From Candidatus Phascolarctobacterium caballi (GTDB taxonomy: Bacteria; Bacillota; Negativicutes; Acidaminococcales; Acidaminococcaceae): DNA of 5,836 nt. This document shows positions 1 to 5,022 of this stretch, piece by piece. The position numbers were made by a program, and so were the translations under genes. How positions within the stretch are numbered: the stretch's first letter is position 1; the number at the start of each line of letters is the position of its first letter. The stretch is taken from assembly GCA_018065225.1 (NCBI GenBank), contig JAGHTS010000028.1:1-5836 (forward strand). The letters run 5' to 3'. The notes under the pieces were generated by a model. That model saw only the letters and a program-made list of their open reading frames with translations. It was not told the origin of the DNA and made no database searches.

Positions 1-453
1 ATTATACCAAATGCGATGCCAAATTTTTTTTAATGTACATGTGTTTTGGTCGTACAAATCAACTGCAATTTTCCAGCCAATTTTTTCTGTTTTACGTGCA
101 GCCAAACCACCAGCAACATAATTTCCTAAAGGAACCCAATCAAGAAAACCTTCTGTAGCGGTACTAACTCCAAACTCTTCTAATGCTTTTTCACTCAAAA
201 ACTTTGCAATAGCAGTTTTATTTCCAGCTATAATTTCCTTCCCGCTATTCTCAACTGACCCGCCCCAAGTTCCAAAAACATCAAAAAGCAATAATGTCAT
301 TGAAACTATTGCTCCCAAATCTCCTACAAGACCTACAGCTCCACTAACACCTGGTATTGCATGCCCTCCTGCTGCTGCAGCTGCAGCACTATGGATAATA
401 CACCGGCATTTTTTATATTGTTTGTCCGTCATTGACGATTTTACGGTTGGCAT
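1..453 (-). CDS. DUF697-like hydrophobic protein, 3' end beyond the left edge (copy a)
   Basis: An open frame of 151 codons runs from ATG at 453 to the left edge with no stop, so the C-terminus is missing. GGAGGGG at 462-468, 8 bases upstream, supports this ATG over the in-frame ATG at codon 8. A short basic N-terminus (K11, K14, K15, R17) leads into an Ala-rich helix (residues 23-28) and an Ile-Pro-Gly turn (33-35). A long hydrophobic stretch follows (36-60), then a polar linker, then a second hydrophobic pair beginning WVPLGNYVAGG (106-116). This helix, IPG turn, helix, then PxxG-glycine-rich helix plan matches the DUF697 type of membrane-associated domain, which in other bacteria is often linked to Era- or dynamin-like GTPases. 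It resembles the gene just upstream (H..AAAA...IPG is shared). The start is 18 bases after that gene's stop, as in an operon. The DUF697 assignment is by pattern; an EcsC-like or other helical hairpin family is possible. Confidence 0.72.
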   Translation of the reverse strand, partial: MPTVKSSMTDKQYKKCRCIIHSAAAAAAGGHAIPGVSGAVGLVGDLGAIVSMTLLLFDVFGTWGGSVENSGKEIIAGNKTAIAKFLSEKALEEFGVSTATEGFLDWVPLGNYVAGGLAARKTEKIGWKIAVDLYDQNTCTLKKIWHRIWYN

Positions 454-471
454 TATAACATCCCCTCCATT

Positions 472-1077
472 TTATTTGTTTTTTTGATTGCGTTTTTCTT
501 CTTCATACATTTCTTTAAGTTCATCTTTATTTTCATTAATTGTCTGTTTAACAAGCGCATCAAGATTATCTGTACTCATATCAGAAGTAACAAAATTAAT
601 AACTTTCATATACAAAAAAGCACTTGCCCTTGTAATAAATACTGCTGCCGCAATCGTAACGGCTGCACCACTTATTGTGCCAAAAACCGGAATAAATTTT
701 AATGCTTCTCCAGCAACAAATGCAGTACAAAAATTGGCAGCCAAACCTCCCGCAATAGTTTTGGCGATTATCTTTCCCTTGCCCTCGTCAATAGTTATAC
801 CAACTTTTTTGTTTATTCTTGAATACATTGTCCAAATATTGGCAACCGTTGCAACCATAGCCGCTCCGGGAATTGGTGTAATTGCTGCAGCAGCTGCAAT
901 TCCGCAATGAGTATTAACTATTGACATAATTTCACTGTCATGAATATCCAAATTCTTTTTATGGGCAATTTGTCCTGCCGCATTATTCAAAGTATCACTT
1001 TTAACATAAGTAAGTGATGCAATTTTTTTTACCGTCTTCACTTCATGAAGACCATCAAAAAAATCTCCAAAATCCAT
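472..1077 (-). CDS. DUF697-like membrane-associated protein (copy b)
   Basis: This is a complete 201-aa protein. ATG at 1077 follows AAGGAGGA (1086-1093) by 8 bases. The polar N-terminal 50 residues are followed by an Ala-rich helix with the turn TPIPGAAMVATVANIW (67-82) and a G at 93. A second helical pair opens with IPVFGTISGAAVTIAAA (129-145) and continues to about 160. The C-terminus (170-201) is charged and probably helical or disordered. 'P-I-P-G-A' followed by a hydrophobic helix and 'xxYG/xxVG', then 'hPhhGxxxGAA', is the characteristic pattern of DUF697 (YcjF/Era-associated) domains. No GTP-binding motif (GxxxxGKS, NKxD) is present here, so any nucleotide-binding partner would be a separate protein. 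It lies 21 bases after the DUF805-like gene and is followed 18 bases later by its own paralog. Tandem paralogy suggests hetero-oligomers, which is inference. The family call is by eye. Confidence 0.78.
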   Translation of the reverse strand: MDFGDFFDGLHEVKTVKKIASLTYVKSDTLNNAAGQIAHKKNLDIHDSEIMSIVNTHCGIAAAAAITPIPGAAMVATVANIWTMYSRINKKVGITIDEGKGKIIAKTIAGGLAANFCTAFVAGEALKFIPVFGTISGAAVTIAAAVFITRASAFLYMKVINFVTSDMSTDNLDALVKQTINENKDELKEMYEEEKRNQKNK

Positions 1078-1098
1078 TTTAATATTCCTCCTTAAAAA

Positions 1099-1419
1099 TT
1101 ATGCCGGACCATATTTATTATCATTGGGATCTCCTTTAATGAATACAAATACTAAAAGCAAAATTACTTGAACAATTGCAAGTAATGGTGGGAAAATCGC
1201 TCCTGAGCCTGCCTGAGCTAATTTTAAAATTGTCATTACAGATTTGCCGGGTAATCCAAAATCTTGCATTCTTTTGGCTGAATTAGCCCAATCAATATAA
1301 ATTGCAGGTACCAACAATAAGGGAAATGTAATACCAGCAATATATAAGCCTACATCTAAACAATAATAAATAAAAAATAACAACCTACCCCTACGCCCAC
1401 TAAACGAAAACGGATTCAT
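1099..1419 (-). CDS. Small DUF805-like inner-membrane protein
   Basis: This complete 106-aa protein begins at ATG 1419, 6 bases after AAAGGAG (1426-1432). Three family landmarks are visible in order. An N-terminal FSGRRGR motif (6-12) corresponds to the F-x-GRxxR opening of DUF805 proteins. A central AKRMQDFGLPGK segment (48-59) corresponds to the usual KRxHDxGxSG loop. The C-terminal KGDPNDNKYGPA (95-106) corresponds to the family's GxxGxNxYGxxP tail, here ending right after GPA. Hydrophobic segments at about 13-31, 33-43 and 78-94 would span or enter the membrane. The protein is at the short end for the family, whose members usually have four membrane helices and a few more residues after the YGP tail. 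DUF805 has no settled biochemical role. Its position between h1 and the DUF697-like pair suggests a membrane part of the same assembly, which is inference. Confidence 0.85.
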   Translation of the reverse strand: MNPFSFSGRRGRLLFFIYYCLDVGLYIAGITFPLLLVPAIYIDWANSAKRMQDFGLPGKSVMTILKLAQAGSGAIFPPLLAIVQVILLLVFVFIKGDPNDNKYGPA

Positions 1420-1437
1420 AAAATTCTCCTTTCTTCA

Positions 1438-1821
1438 TTACGAAAATGATTCTTTTACTCTTTGCAAAACATCTCTTGATTTTTGTTGCCAATCTCTAAT
1501 CCTATAATCATCAAACTCTACAGAACTATAACGTTTATAAGAATTTTTTATTTCGTCCATCATTTCATCACGTAATTCATTTATAAACGTCCCTACTTCT
1601 ACTCTATCCTGTTCTGTTTCCATCCGGCTTTCTAATTGACATGCCGCAAAAAAACGCAAAAGTGAATCCCACATGCTCATAAAATATTGCAACAATGATC
1701 TCATTTCAAAGAAAGTCCGACCATTATCATTAAATTCTCTTGCAACATCTAATAAATCGTTTCCTTCAGCAAATGAAGACTGAACTTCCGAAAAAAGCAT
1801 TTCACTAGTATCATATTTCAT
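1438..1821 (-). CDS. Unrecognised small helical protein, family h, copy h1
   Basis: This 127-aa protein begins at ATG 1821, 7 bases after a modest Shine-Dalgarno (TGAGGA, 1829-1834) and 15 bases after the stop of d2. I do not recognise the family. It has no signal peptide or membrane segment and reads as almost entirely amphipathic, charged alpha-helix, so it is probably cytoplasmic and likely forms helical bundles or coiled coils. Residues FF (57-58), METE (67-70) with D72, DYRI (105-108), WQ (111-112) and L119/R121 recur in the same order in the protein encoded at 4617-5003, so the two are paralogs. The most conserved part is the C-terminal DYR-xxx-WQ-helix, a plausible binding surface. No catalytic motif is seen. 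Being a short soluble protein between a membrane-anchored d protein and a DUF805 protein, it may be an adaptor or chaperone-like partner. That is inference. Confidence 0.85.
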   Translation of the reverse strand: MKYDTSEMLFSEVQSSFAEGNDLLDVAREFNDNGRTFFEMRSLLQYFMSMWDSLLRFFAACQLESRMETEQDRVEVGTFINELRDEMMDEIKNSYKRYSSVEFDDYRIRDWQQKSRDVLQRVKESFS

Positions 1822-1836
1822 AATTAAATCCTCATT

Positions 1837-2205
1837 TCATAATTCCTGAATTAATGCCTGACGCACATCATCAGTTACATTAACCGCATATCCACGCATT
1901 ACCTTATTTTTTAAATTATCAGGTATGTCATCAAAACCAATTTCTTCAACTTCGGTTCTGACAAAACTCTTTCCATAAGAATCATGCAAATAAATTTTAG
2001 TAACAAGTTTGGCAACATTGTTATTAAATTTTTTCAATATTGACTGAAAGGAATTAACTAAATCTCCTATGCTGATCCCAAATTCATTAGCAATATCCTG
2101 AAAAAAATTTGACAAAGTATCTATAATTTCATCCCAATGAGTTGCAAAAAAATATGCCAAACCGCCAAGAATTGCCCCCCATATCAAATCATTCAATATT
2201 TTCAT
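1837..2205 (-). CDS. Unrecognised protein with N-terminal hydrophobic helix, family d, copy d2
   Basis: This 122-aa protein reads from ATG 2205. Residues 3-20 (ILNDLIWGAILGGLAYFF) form a hydrophobic helix with a small-residue GxxxG-like patch (G10-G15). It is probably a membrane anchor with the remainder on one side. Residues 24-60 are amphipathic helix. Residues 64-111 form a mixed region with V64-A65, Y72, G78-K79, P95, L98, K101 and A107-V-x-V-T111. Those positions match, without gaps, the gene at the right edge of the window. No known domain or catalytic motif is recognised. The gene follows the only sizeable spacer in the operon and precedes h1 by 15 bases. The start is uncertain: the Shine-Dalgarno abuts the ATG, and an in-frame TTG at codon 4 (2196) would have better spacing. 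The choice changes the protein by only three residues. Confidence 0.83.
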   Translation of the reverse strand: MKILNDLIWGAILGGLAYFFATHWDEIIDTLSNFFQDIANEFGISIGDLVNSFQSILKKFNNNVAKLVTKIYLHDSYGKSFVRTEVEEIGFDDIPDNLKNKVMRGYAVNVTDDVRQALIQEL

Positions 2206-2212
2206 CTCCTTT
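2206..2212 (-). promoter_or_regulatory. Shine-Dalgarno abutting the ATG of d2
   Basis: On the minus strand the sequence reads AAAGGAG directly followed by ATG (2205-2203), giving zero spacing; the neighbouring genes have 6-8 bases. The next in-frame start-like codon, TTG at 2196-2194, lies 9 bases from the same Shine-Dalgarno. Initiation may therefore occur at TTG, or the ATG may be used inefficiently. This is the only unusual ribosome-binding site in the window. Confidence 0.6.
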
Positions 2213-2315
2213 CTTTAATCTTTTTTATCTAAGACCTTTGAGTTATTTTTTTCCTAATCTTAATTTATATAAAATTTTTTGCCATATATATTCTACAATC
2301 TTATTTTTCACATAA

Positions 2316-2339
2316 AGAAAACTTTTTTTACAGTTTTCT
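2316..2339 (-). other. Weak A+T-rich stem-loop after the large Sel1 gene
   Basis: AGAAAACT (minus strand, 2339-2332) can pair with AGTTTTCT (2323-2316) across an 8-base loop, giving an 8-bp stem with only two G-C pairs. It begins 6 bases past the stop codon of the large Sel1-repeat gene. The following bases (TTATGTG) are not a clean U-tract, so it is a poor intrinsic terminator. It could act as an mRNA 3'-end or processing structure. Confidence 0.25.
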
Positions 2340-2345
2340 CAACTT

Positions 2346-4106
2346 TTACCATTCTTCTCCGATTTTTTCTAAATATTCTTCTGCTTTATAATCTCCTTGT
2401 TCTGCCGCTTTTCTTAGCCATTTTAATCCTTCTTCGTAATTTTCTTCCACTCCAATTCCGTTATAATACATCCAACCAAGATAATATTGGGCATTTTCAA
2501 AAAGTGTTACATGTTTTTCTACTGCTTCTCTTTGTGCTGCTTTTTTACACCATTTAAATGACTTCTCGTAATCTTTATCAGTTCCCAGTCCGTGATAATA
2601 CATTTCTGCAAGTTTTTGGTACGCATATGCATCTCCTTGTTCTGCTGCTTTAAGATACCACTTAAATGCTTCTTTATAATTTTGTCCCACTATTTTTCCT
2701 TCTTCATACTTAATCGCAAGAATACTATAGCAATAACCTTGTTCTGCTGCTTTTATATACCATTTCATTGCCTCTTTATTGTCTTTTTTTACAACAACAC
2801 CATTTTCATACATAAGACCCAGCATATATTTTGCTCTTGCGTCATCTTGTGCTGCTGCTTTTTTATACCCTTCAGCTGCTTTTCTATACCACTTCAATGC
2901 TTCCTGTTCATTTTTTCTTACACATTTTCCTCCATAATACATATCTCCAAGGAAATTTTGTGCTTCTGTATCTCCCTGTTCAGCTTTTTCTTTATATGAT
3001 TCCTCTGCCTTTTTGCTCCATATCTTTTTTTCTTCATAATCCTCATCACACAGAACATGCCCTAATTCAAACTGTGCGTATGCATCACCTTCTTCCGCCG
3101 CTTGTTTGATAGTGTTAAAATGTTTTTCAGACCATTTTCTTGATTCTTCCTCATCCTTTTCAACACCATAAGGTCTTCCATATTCCTCATCTTTAAAATA
3201 ATAGGAAAGTTTAGATTGAGCTGTCCAATTACCATTTTCTGCTGCTTTAAGATACCAATTGAATGCTTCCTTACAATCAATTTCTACACCATGACCCTCA
3301 TCATACATCCAACCAATAGCATTTTGAGCATCTGCATTTCCTTGTTTTGCTGCTTTCATATACCAATTAAATGCCTTTTCATAATCTACTATATCAACCC
3401 CTTTTGCACAATAATATATATTACCTAAAGCATATTGAGCCTCTGCATTCCCTTGTTCTGCCGCTTTTTTATACCATTTTATTGCCTCTTTTTTATCCAT
3501 TTCTATTCCATTACCATACATAAAAAATTCAGCAAGTTTATATTGTGCCTCTGCATCCCCTTGTTCTGCCGCATTTAAGTACCAATCAAACCCTTTTTCT
3601 TTATTGTCATCTGATTTTTCATTGTTGTTTACATCATATTCAAAATCATTGTCATCTGTTTCAGGCATATTTTTTAGTTTATCTTTTGCTTCTGCACTTC
3701 CTTGTTCGGCTGATTTGCTATACCATTCTCTTGCCTTATATAGATTTTTTTCCACTCCTGTTCCGAATTCCAATGCATAACCAACAATATACTGTGCATC
3801 TGCATCTCCTTGTTTTGCTGCTTTAAGATACCAATTAAAACCTTCTTCTTTATTTTCTTCTACATTTTCGCCAAAAAAATAATTATATCCAACAATACAT
3901 TGTGCCTTTATATGTCCCTGTTCTGCCGCTTTAAGATACCAATTAAATGCTTCTTTTTTGTTTTCACTAACTCCTTTTCCGTTGTCATACGCACAAGCAA
4001 CCTTATATTGTGCTTCTGCATCCCCTTGTTTAGCCGTTTTTAACATTGTTTCAAAGTCATTATTTTCTTTTGAAATACCTTTAAAAAATATATCCAAAAT
4101 TTTCAT
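2346..4106 (-). CDS. Large Sel1-like repeat (SLR) scaffold protein
   Basis: This complete 586-aa protein begins at ATG 4106, 8 bases after AAGGAG (4115-4120). There is no signal peptide or membrane helix, so it is expected to be cytoplasmic. After a 28-residue lead, about 13-14 units of the Sel1 type (a TPR relative) run to the C-terminus. A typical unit is 36 residues, as in DAEAQYKLAEFFMYGNG (184-200) followed by ...EAIKWYKKAAEQG (207-219). The consensus is xAxAQYxLGxMYxxGxGVxKDxxEAFxWYxKAAEQG. Units at about 292-340 and 341-378 are irregular in length, and a polar Asn/Asp/Lys-rich insert (147-170) interrupts the array. Sel1 arrays form superhelical solenoids that bind other proteins and assemble complexes. 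It sits 32 bases after the zinc-ribbon Sel1 gene and shares DNA-level similarity with it. The binding partner cannot be read from sequence; the co-transcribed d and h proteins are the natural candidates. Confidence 0.95.
   Translation of the reverse strand: MKILDIFFKGISKENNDFETMLKTAKQGDAEAQYKVACAYDNGKGVSENKKEAFNWYLKAAEQGHIKAQCIVGYNYFFGENVEENKEEGFNWYLKAAKQGDADAQYIVGYALEFGTGVEKNLYKAREWYSKSAEQGSAEAKDKLKNMPETDDNDFEYDVNNNEKSDDNKEKGFDWYLNAAEQGDAEAQYKLAEFFMYGNGIEMDKKEAIKWYKKAAEQGNAEAQYALGNIYYCAKGVDIVDYEKAFNWYMKAAKQGNADAQNAIGWMYDEGHGVEIDCKEAFNWYLKAAENGNWTAQSKLSYYFKDEEYGRPYGVEKDEEESRKWSEKHFNTIKQAAEEGDAYAQFELGHVLCDEDYEEKKIWSKKAEESYKEKAEQGDTEAQNFLGDMYYGGKCVRKNEQEALKWYRKAAEGYKKAAAQDDARAKYMLGLMYENGVVVKKDNKEAMKWYIKAAEQGYCYSILAIKYEEGKIVGQNYKEAFKWYLKAAEQGDAYAYQKLAEMYYHGLGTDKDYEKSFKWCKKAAQREAVEKHVTLFENAQYYLGWMYYNGIGVEENYEEGLKWLRKAAEQGDYKAEEYLEKIGEEW
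2395..2423 (-). repeat. C-terminal-cap DNA repeat, copy 1
   Basis: This 29-base stretch encodes the W-L-R-K-A-A-E-Q-G end of the last full Sel1 unit in the large protein. By eye it matches 4185-4213 in the zinc-ribbon Sel1 gene at 28 of 29 positions (the one difference is near base 20, t versus a). Confidence 0.8.
3547..3638 (-). repeat. Segment shared with the zinc-ribbon Sel1 gene, copy 1
   Basis: This segment encodes the polar insert and next repeat start of the large protein: Y157-D-x-N-x-N-E-K ... K-E-K-G172, then LNAAEQGDAEA. It aligns at DNA level with 4383-4480, including an identical 15-base run (tctgccgcatttaag on the plus strand). The two copies differ by a 6-base in-frame indel. 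Confidence 0.8.
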
Positions 4107-4138
4107 AAATTTTTCTCCTTAAAAATTTTTCCTGATAG

Positions 4139-4603
4139 TTATTGCAAGCCCCTGTTTTTCATATAACATTCTGCATAATGACTTCCTTGTTCTGCCGCTT
4201 TTCTAAGCCATTTCACCGCCTGTTCATAATCTTTCTCTATTCCATACCCTACGCCTTCGTAATAACACTGTCCAAGATGACATTGTGCTTCTATATTTCC
4301 GTTTTCTGCCGCTCTTCTAAGCCATTTCACTGCCTGTTCATATTCTCCATATGTAAAATACCTAAAAGCAACTTCAAATTGCGCCTCTGCATCACCTTGC
4401 TCTGCCGCATTTAAGCACAAATCAAATGCATATCCTTTTTCTTTTTTGTCATTCATTTTCTCATTGTCATTTTCATCATAGTTATAACTGCAATCATTTA
4501 TATTTTCAGAACTTTCTTTTTGATATGTAGTTATCCTGTTCCCGCATTGCGGACAGAATAACGCATCATCCGGCAGTTTTGTCCCACACTTAATACAAAA
4601 CAT
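4139..4603 (-). CDS. Zinc-ribbon plus Sel1-repeat protein
   Basis: This 154-aa protein is read from ATG 4603, because AAAGGAG (4611-4617) lies 7 bases upstream. The frame stays open to a TTG at 4627, but that would overlap the upstream stop and lacks a Shine-Dalgarno. Residues 3-20 are a treble-clef-like zinc ribbon, CIKC (C3, C6) and CPQC (C17, C20), with the KLPDDALFCPQCGN pattern of small bacterial zinc-ribbon domains. A polar Asn/Asp/Lys-rich linker follows (31-57). Next come about two to three Sel1 units: LNAAEQGDAEAQ (64-75), WLRRAAENGNIEAQ (94-107) and WLRKAAEQG (132-140). There is no membrane helix. Fusion of a metal-bound ribbon to a short Sel1 solenoid suggests a protein-protein adaptor; the ribbon could equally bind protein or nucleic acid. 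The linker and last repeat are near-copies of parts of the next gene, so the two Sel1 genes share recent ancestry. Confidence 0.92.
   Translation of the reverse strand: MFCIKCGTKLPDDALFCPQCGNRITTYQKESSENINDCSYNYDENDNEKMNDKKEKGYAFDLCLNAAEQGDAEAQFEVAFRYFTYGEYEQAVKWLRRAAENGNIEAQCHLGQCYYEGVGYGIEKDYEQAVKWLRKAAEQGSHYAECYMKNRGLQ
4185..4213 (-). repeat. C-terminal-cap DNA repeat, copy 2
   Basis: This is the partner of 2395-2423. It encodes W-L-R-K-A-A-E-Q-G at the last Sel1 unit of the zinc-ribbon protein. The two copies are about 1.8 kb apart in the same orientation, so recombination between them would delete most of the large Sel1 gene. Confidence 0.8.
4383..4480 (-). repeat. Segment shared with the large Sel1 gene, copy 2
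   Basis: This is the partner of 3547-3638. It encodes Y42-D-x-N-x-N-E-K ... K-E-K-G57, then two extra residues, then LNAAEQGDAEA. The 16-residue linker aligns without gaps to residues 157-172 of the large protein, and the 6-base length difference keeps frame. Confidence 0.8.
4544..4597 (-). other. Zinc-ribbon coding segment (four cysteines)
   Basis: C3-x2-C6 and C17-x2-C20 with an intervening G-T-K-L-P-D-D-A loop form a canonical CxxC...CxxCG zinc ribbon at the extreme N-terminus. All four ligands are intact, so metal binding is expected. Confidence 0.88.
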
Positions 4604-4610
4604 TTTAGAA

Positions 4611-4617
4611 CTCCTTT
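4611..4617 (-). promoter_or_regulatory. Shine-Dalgarno deciding the start of the zinc-ribbon gene
   Basis: AAAGGAG lies 7 bases before ATG 4603 and begins at the stop codon of h2 (TGA, 4619-4617), giving TGAAAGGAG. This close coupling suggests translational coupling of h2 and the zinc-ribbon gene, and it rules against the upstream TTG. Confidence 0.8.
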
Positions 4618-5003
4618 CATTCCCCAAATATTGTTCTAATCCCTATCAAAGTTCGCTCCAACAGACCAATTCCTTGTTTTTGCCATTCACTTAACCGATA
4701 GTCTAAAAAATTTTTGTTTTGCATAAAACTGTTACTTGTGGTCTGTATGTCTTTAATTAAAAAATCATACATAACTTTGCAAACACCGTACATAATGCCT
4801 TGATCATTTTCTGTTTCCATTTTTTCTATCTGAGCAGAGAAAAAGTTAAGAGTAGCAATAGAGGCATTTAATCTAACTATGTCCATAACAAATATACCTA
4901 ATTTACAAAGGTCCAACTCATTATCAATCGTAGAATACATTTCTTGCCCGACATCTGAAAATTGTGTTAAATCATCCAGAATTTGCTCAATAGTAAATTC
5001 CAT
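4617..5003 (-). CDS. Unrecognised small helical protein, family h, copy h2
   Basis: This 128-aa protein is read from ATG 5003, 7 bases after a near-perfect AAAGGAGGTT (5011-5020). The frame is open further upstream, but that part overlaps the preceding gene and is rejected. I do not recognise the family. It has no signal peptide or clear membrane helix; helices predominate. It shares, in the same order as the protein at 1438-1821, FF (54-55), METE (62-65) with D67, DYRL (101-104), WQ (107-108) and L115/R117. It is less charged than h1 and slightly more hydrophobic in the middle (36-53). It lies 19 bases after the unknown 169-aa gene, and its stop overlaps the Shine-Dalgarno of the zinc-ribbon gene. 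Similar size and conserved C-terminal DYR-xxx-WQ helix suggest the two h proteins bind related partners. No enzymatic role is indicated. Confidence 0.87.
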   Translation of the reverse strand: MEFTIEQILDDLTQFSDVGQEMYSTIDNELDLCKLGIFVMDIVRLNASIATLNFFSAQIEKMETENDQGIMYGVCKVMYDFLIKDIQTTSNSFMQNKNFLDYRLSEWQKQGIGLLERTLIGIRTIFGE

Positions 5004-5010
5004 ATTTAAA

Positions 5011-5020
5011 AACCTCCTTT
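5011..5020 (-). promoter_or_regulatory. Strong Shine-Dalgarno deciding the start of h2
   Basis: AAAGGAGGTT, full-length complementarity to the 16S rRNA anti-Shine-Dalgarno core, stands 7 bases before ATG 5003. It fixes the h2 start there rather than at the longer open frame reaching about 5102. Confidence 0.85.
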
Positions 5021-5022
5021 TT

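Larger units (their letters stand above)
2206..2345 (-). other. 140-base A+T-rich spacer splitting the operon in two
   Basis: All other gaps in the cluster are 12-32 bases, so this one stands out. It contains no open frame of note on the minus strand. It is extremely A+T-rich, with candidate promoter-like elements on the minus strand such as TTGTAG followed further on by TATATAAAT (within about 2266-2300), but their spacing is poor and I cannot name a convincing -35/-10 pair. A weak stem-loop lies at its upstream end and a strong Shine-Dalgarno at its downstream end. It may hold a secondary promoter, an mRNA processing site or a partial terminator for the d2-h1-DUF805-DUF697 half. That is inference. 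Confidence 0.4.
2394..4022 (-). repeat. Tandem array of about 14 Sel1-type coding repeats
   Basis: Within the large Sel1 gene a unit of about 108 bases recurs, most visibly as minus-strand sequence encoding W-Y-x-K-A-A-E-Q-G followed by D/N-A-x-A-Q-Y. On the plus strand this shows as recurring ccttgttctgc(c/t)gc blocks, for example at 2395, 2636, 2736 and 3559. Most units are divergent in the third codon position, but some remain close enough for recombination. Two units (residues about 292-340 and 379-421) carry extra residues. Confidence 0.9.

Noticed and set aside
484..910. Plus-strand open frames opposite the DUF697-like gene
   Set aside because: They arise from the A+T-rich, Ala-rich complementary strand; the minus-strand gene has the Shine-Dalgarno, the domain pattern and the operon context.
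24..1030. Two A8 tracts (minus strand, about 24-31 and 1023-1030) as phase-variation switches in the DUF697-like genes
   Set aside because: Runs of this length are expected in such A+T-rich DNA, both encode ordinary Lys-Lys-Ile, and no frame disruption or repeat-length signature is seen.
2316..2339. Intrinsic terminator after the large Sel1 gene
   Set aside because: The stem is only 8 bp and mostly A-T, and no clean U-tract follows it, so it is listed only as a weak stem-loop.
2394..4022. The recurring blocks as a CRISPR array or non-coding satellite
   Set aside because: The repeats are in frame, divergent, about 108 bases long and encode a continuous Sel1 protein with no unique spacers.
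2190..4106. Shared MKIL N-terminus of d2 and the large Sel1 protein as evidence of a duplicated 5' region
   Set aside because: Similarity ends after four residues, and the upstream bases and Shine-Dalgarno spacing differ; chance is sufficient.
2279..4414. Many plus-strand open frames rich in Phe, Leu, Cys and Ile opposite the Sel1 genes
   Set aside because: They are antisense shadows of the Lys/Glu/Ala-rich Sel1 repeats, with repeated low-complexity translations, no Shine-Dalgarno and no family resemblance.
4604..4627. TTG start for the zinc-ribbon protein at 4627
   Set aside because: It overlaps the h2 stop and has no Shine-Dalgarno, while ATG 4603 has AAAGGAG at 7 bases and places the zinc ribbon at the N-terminus as usual.
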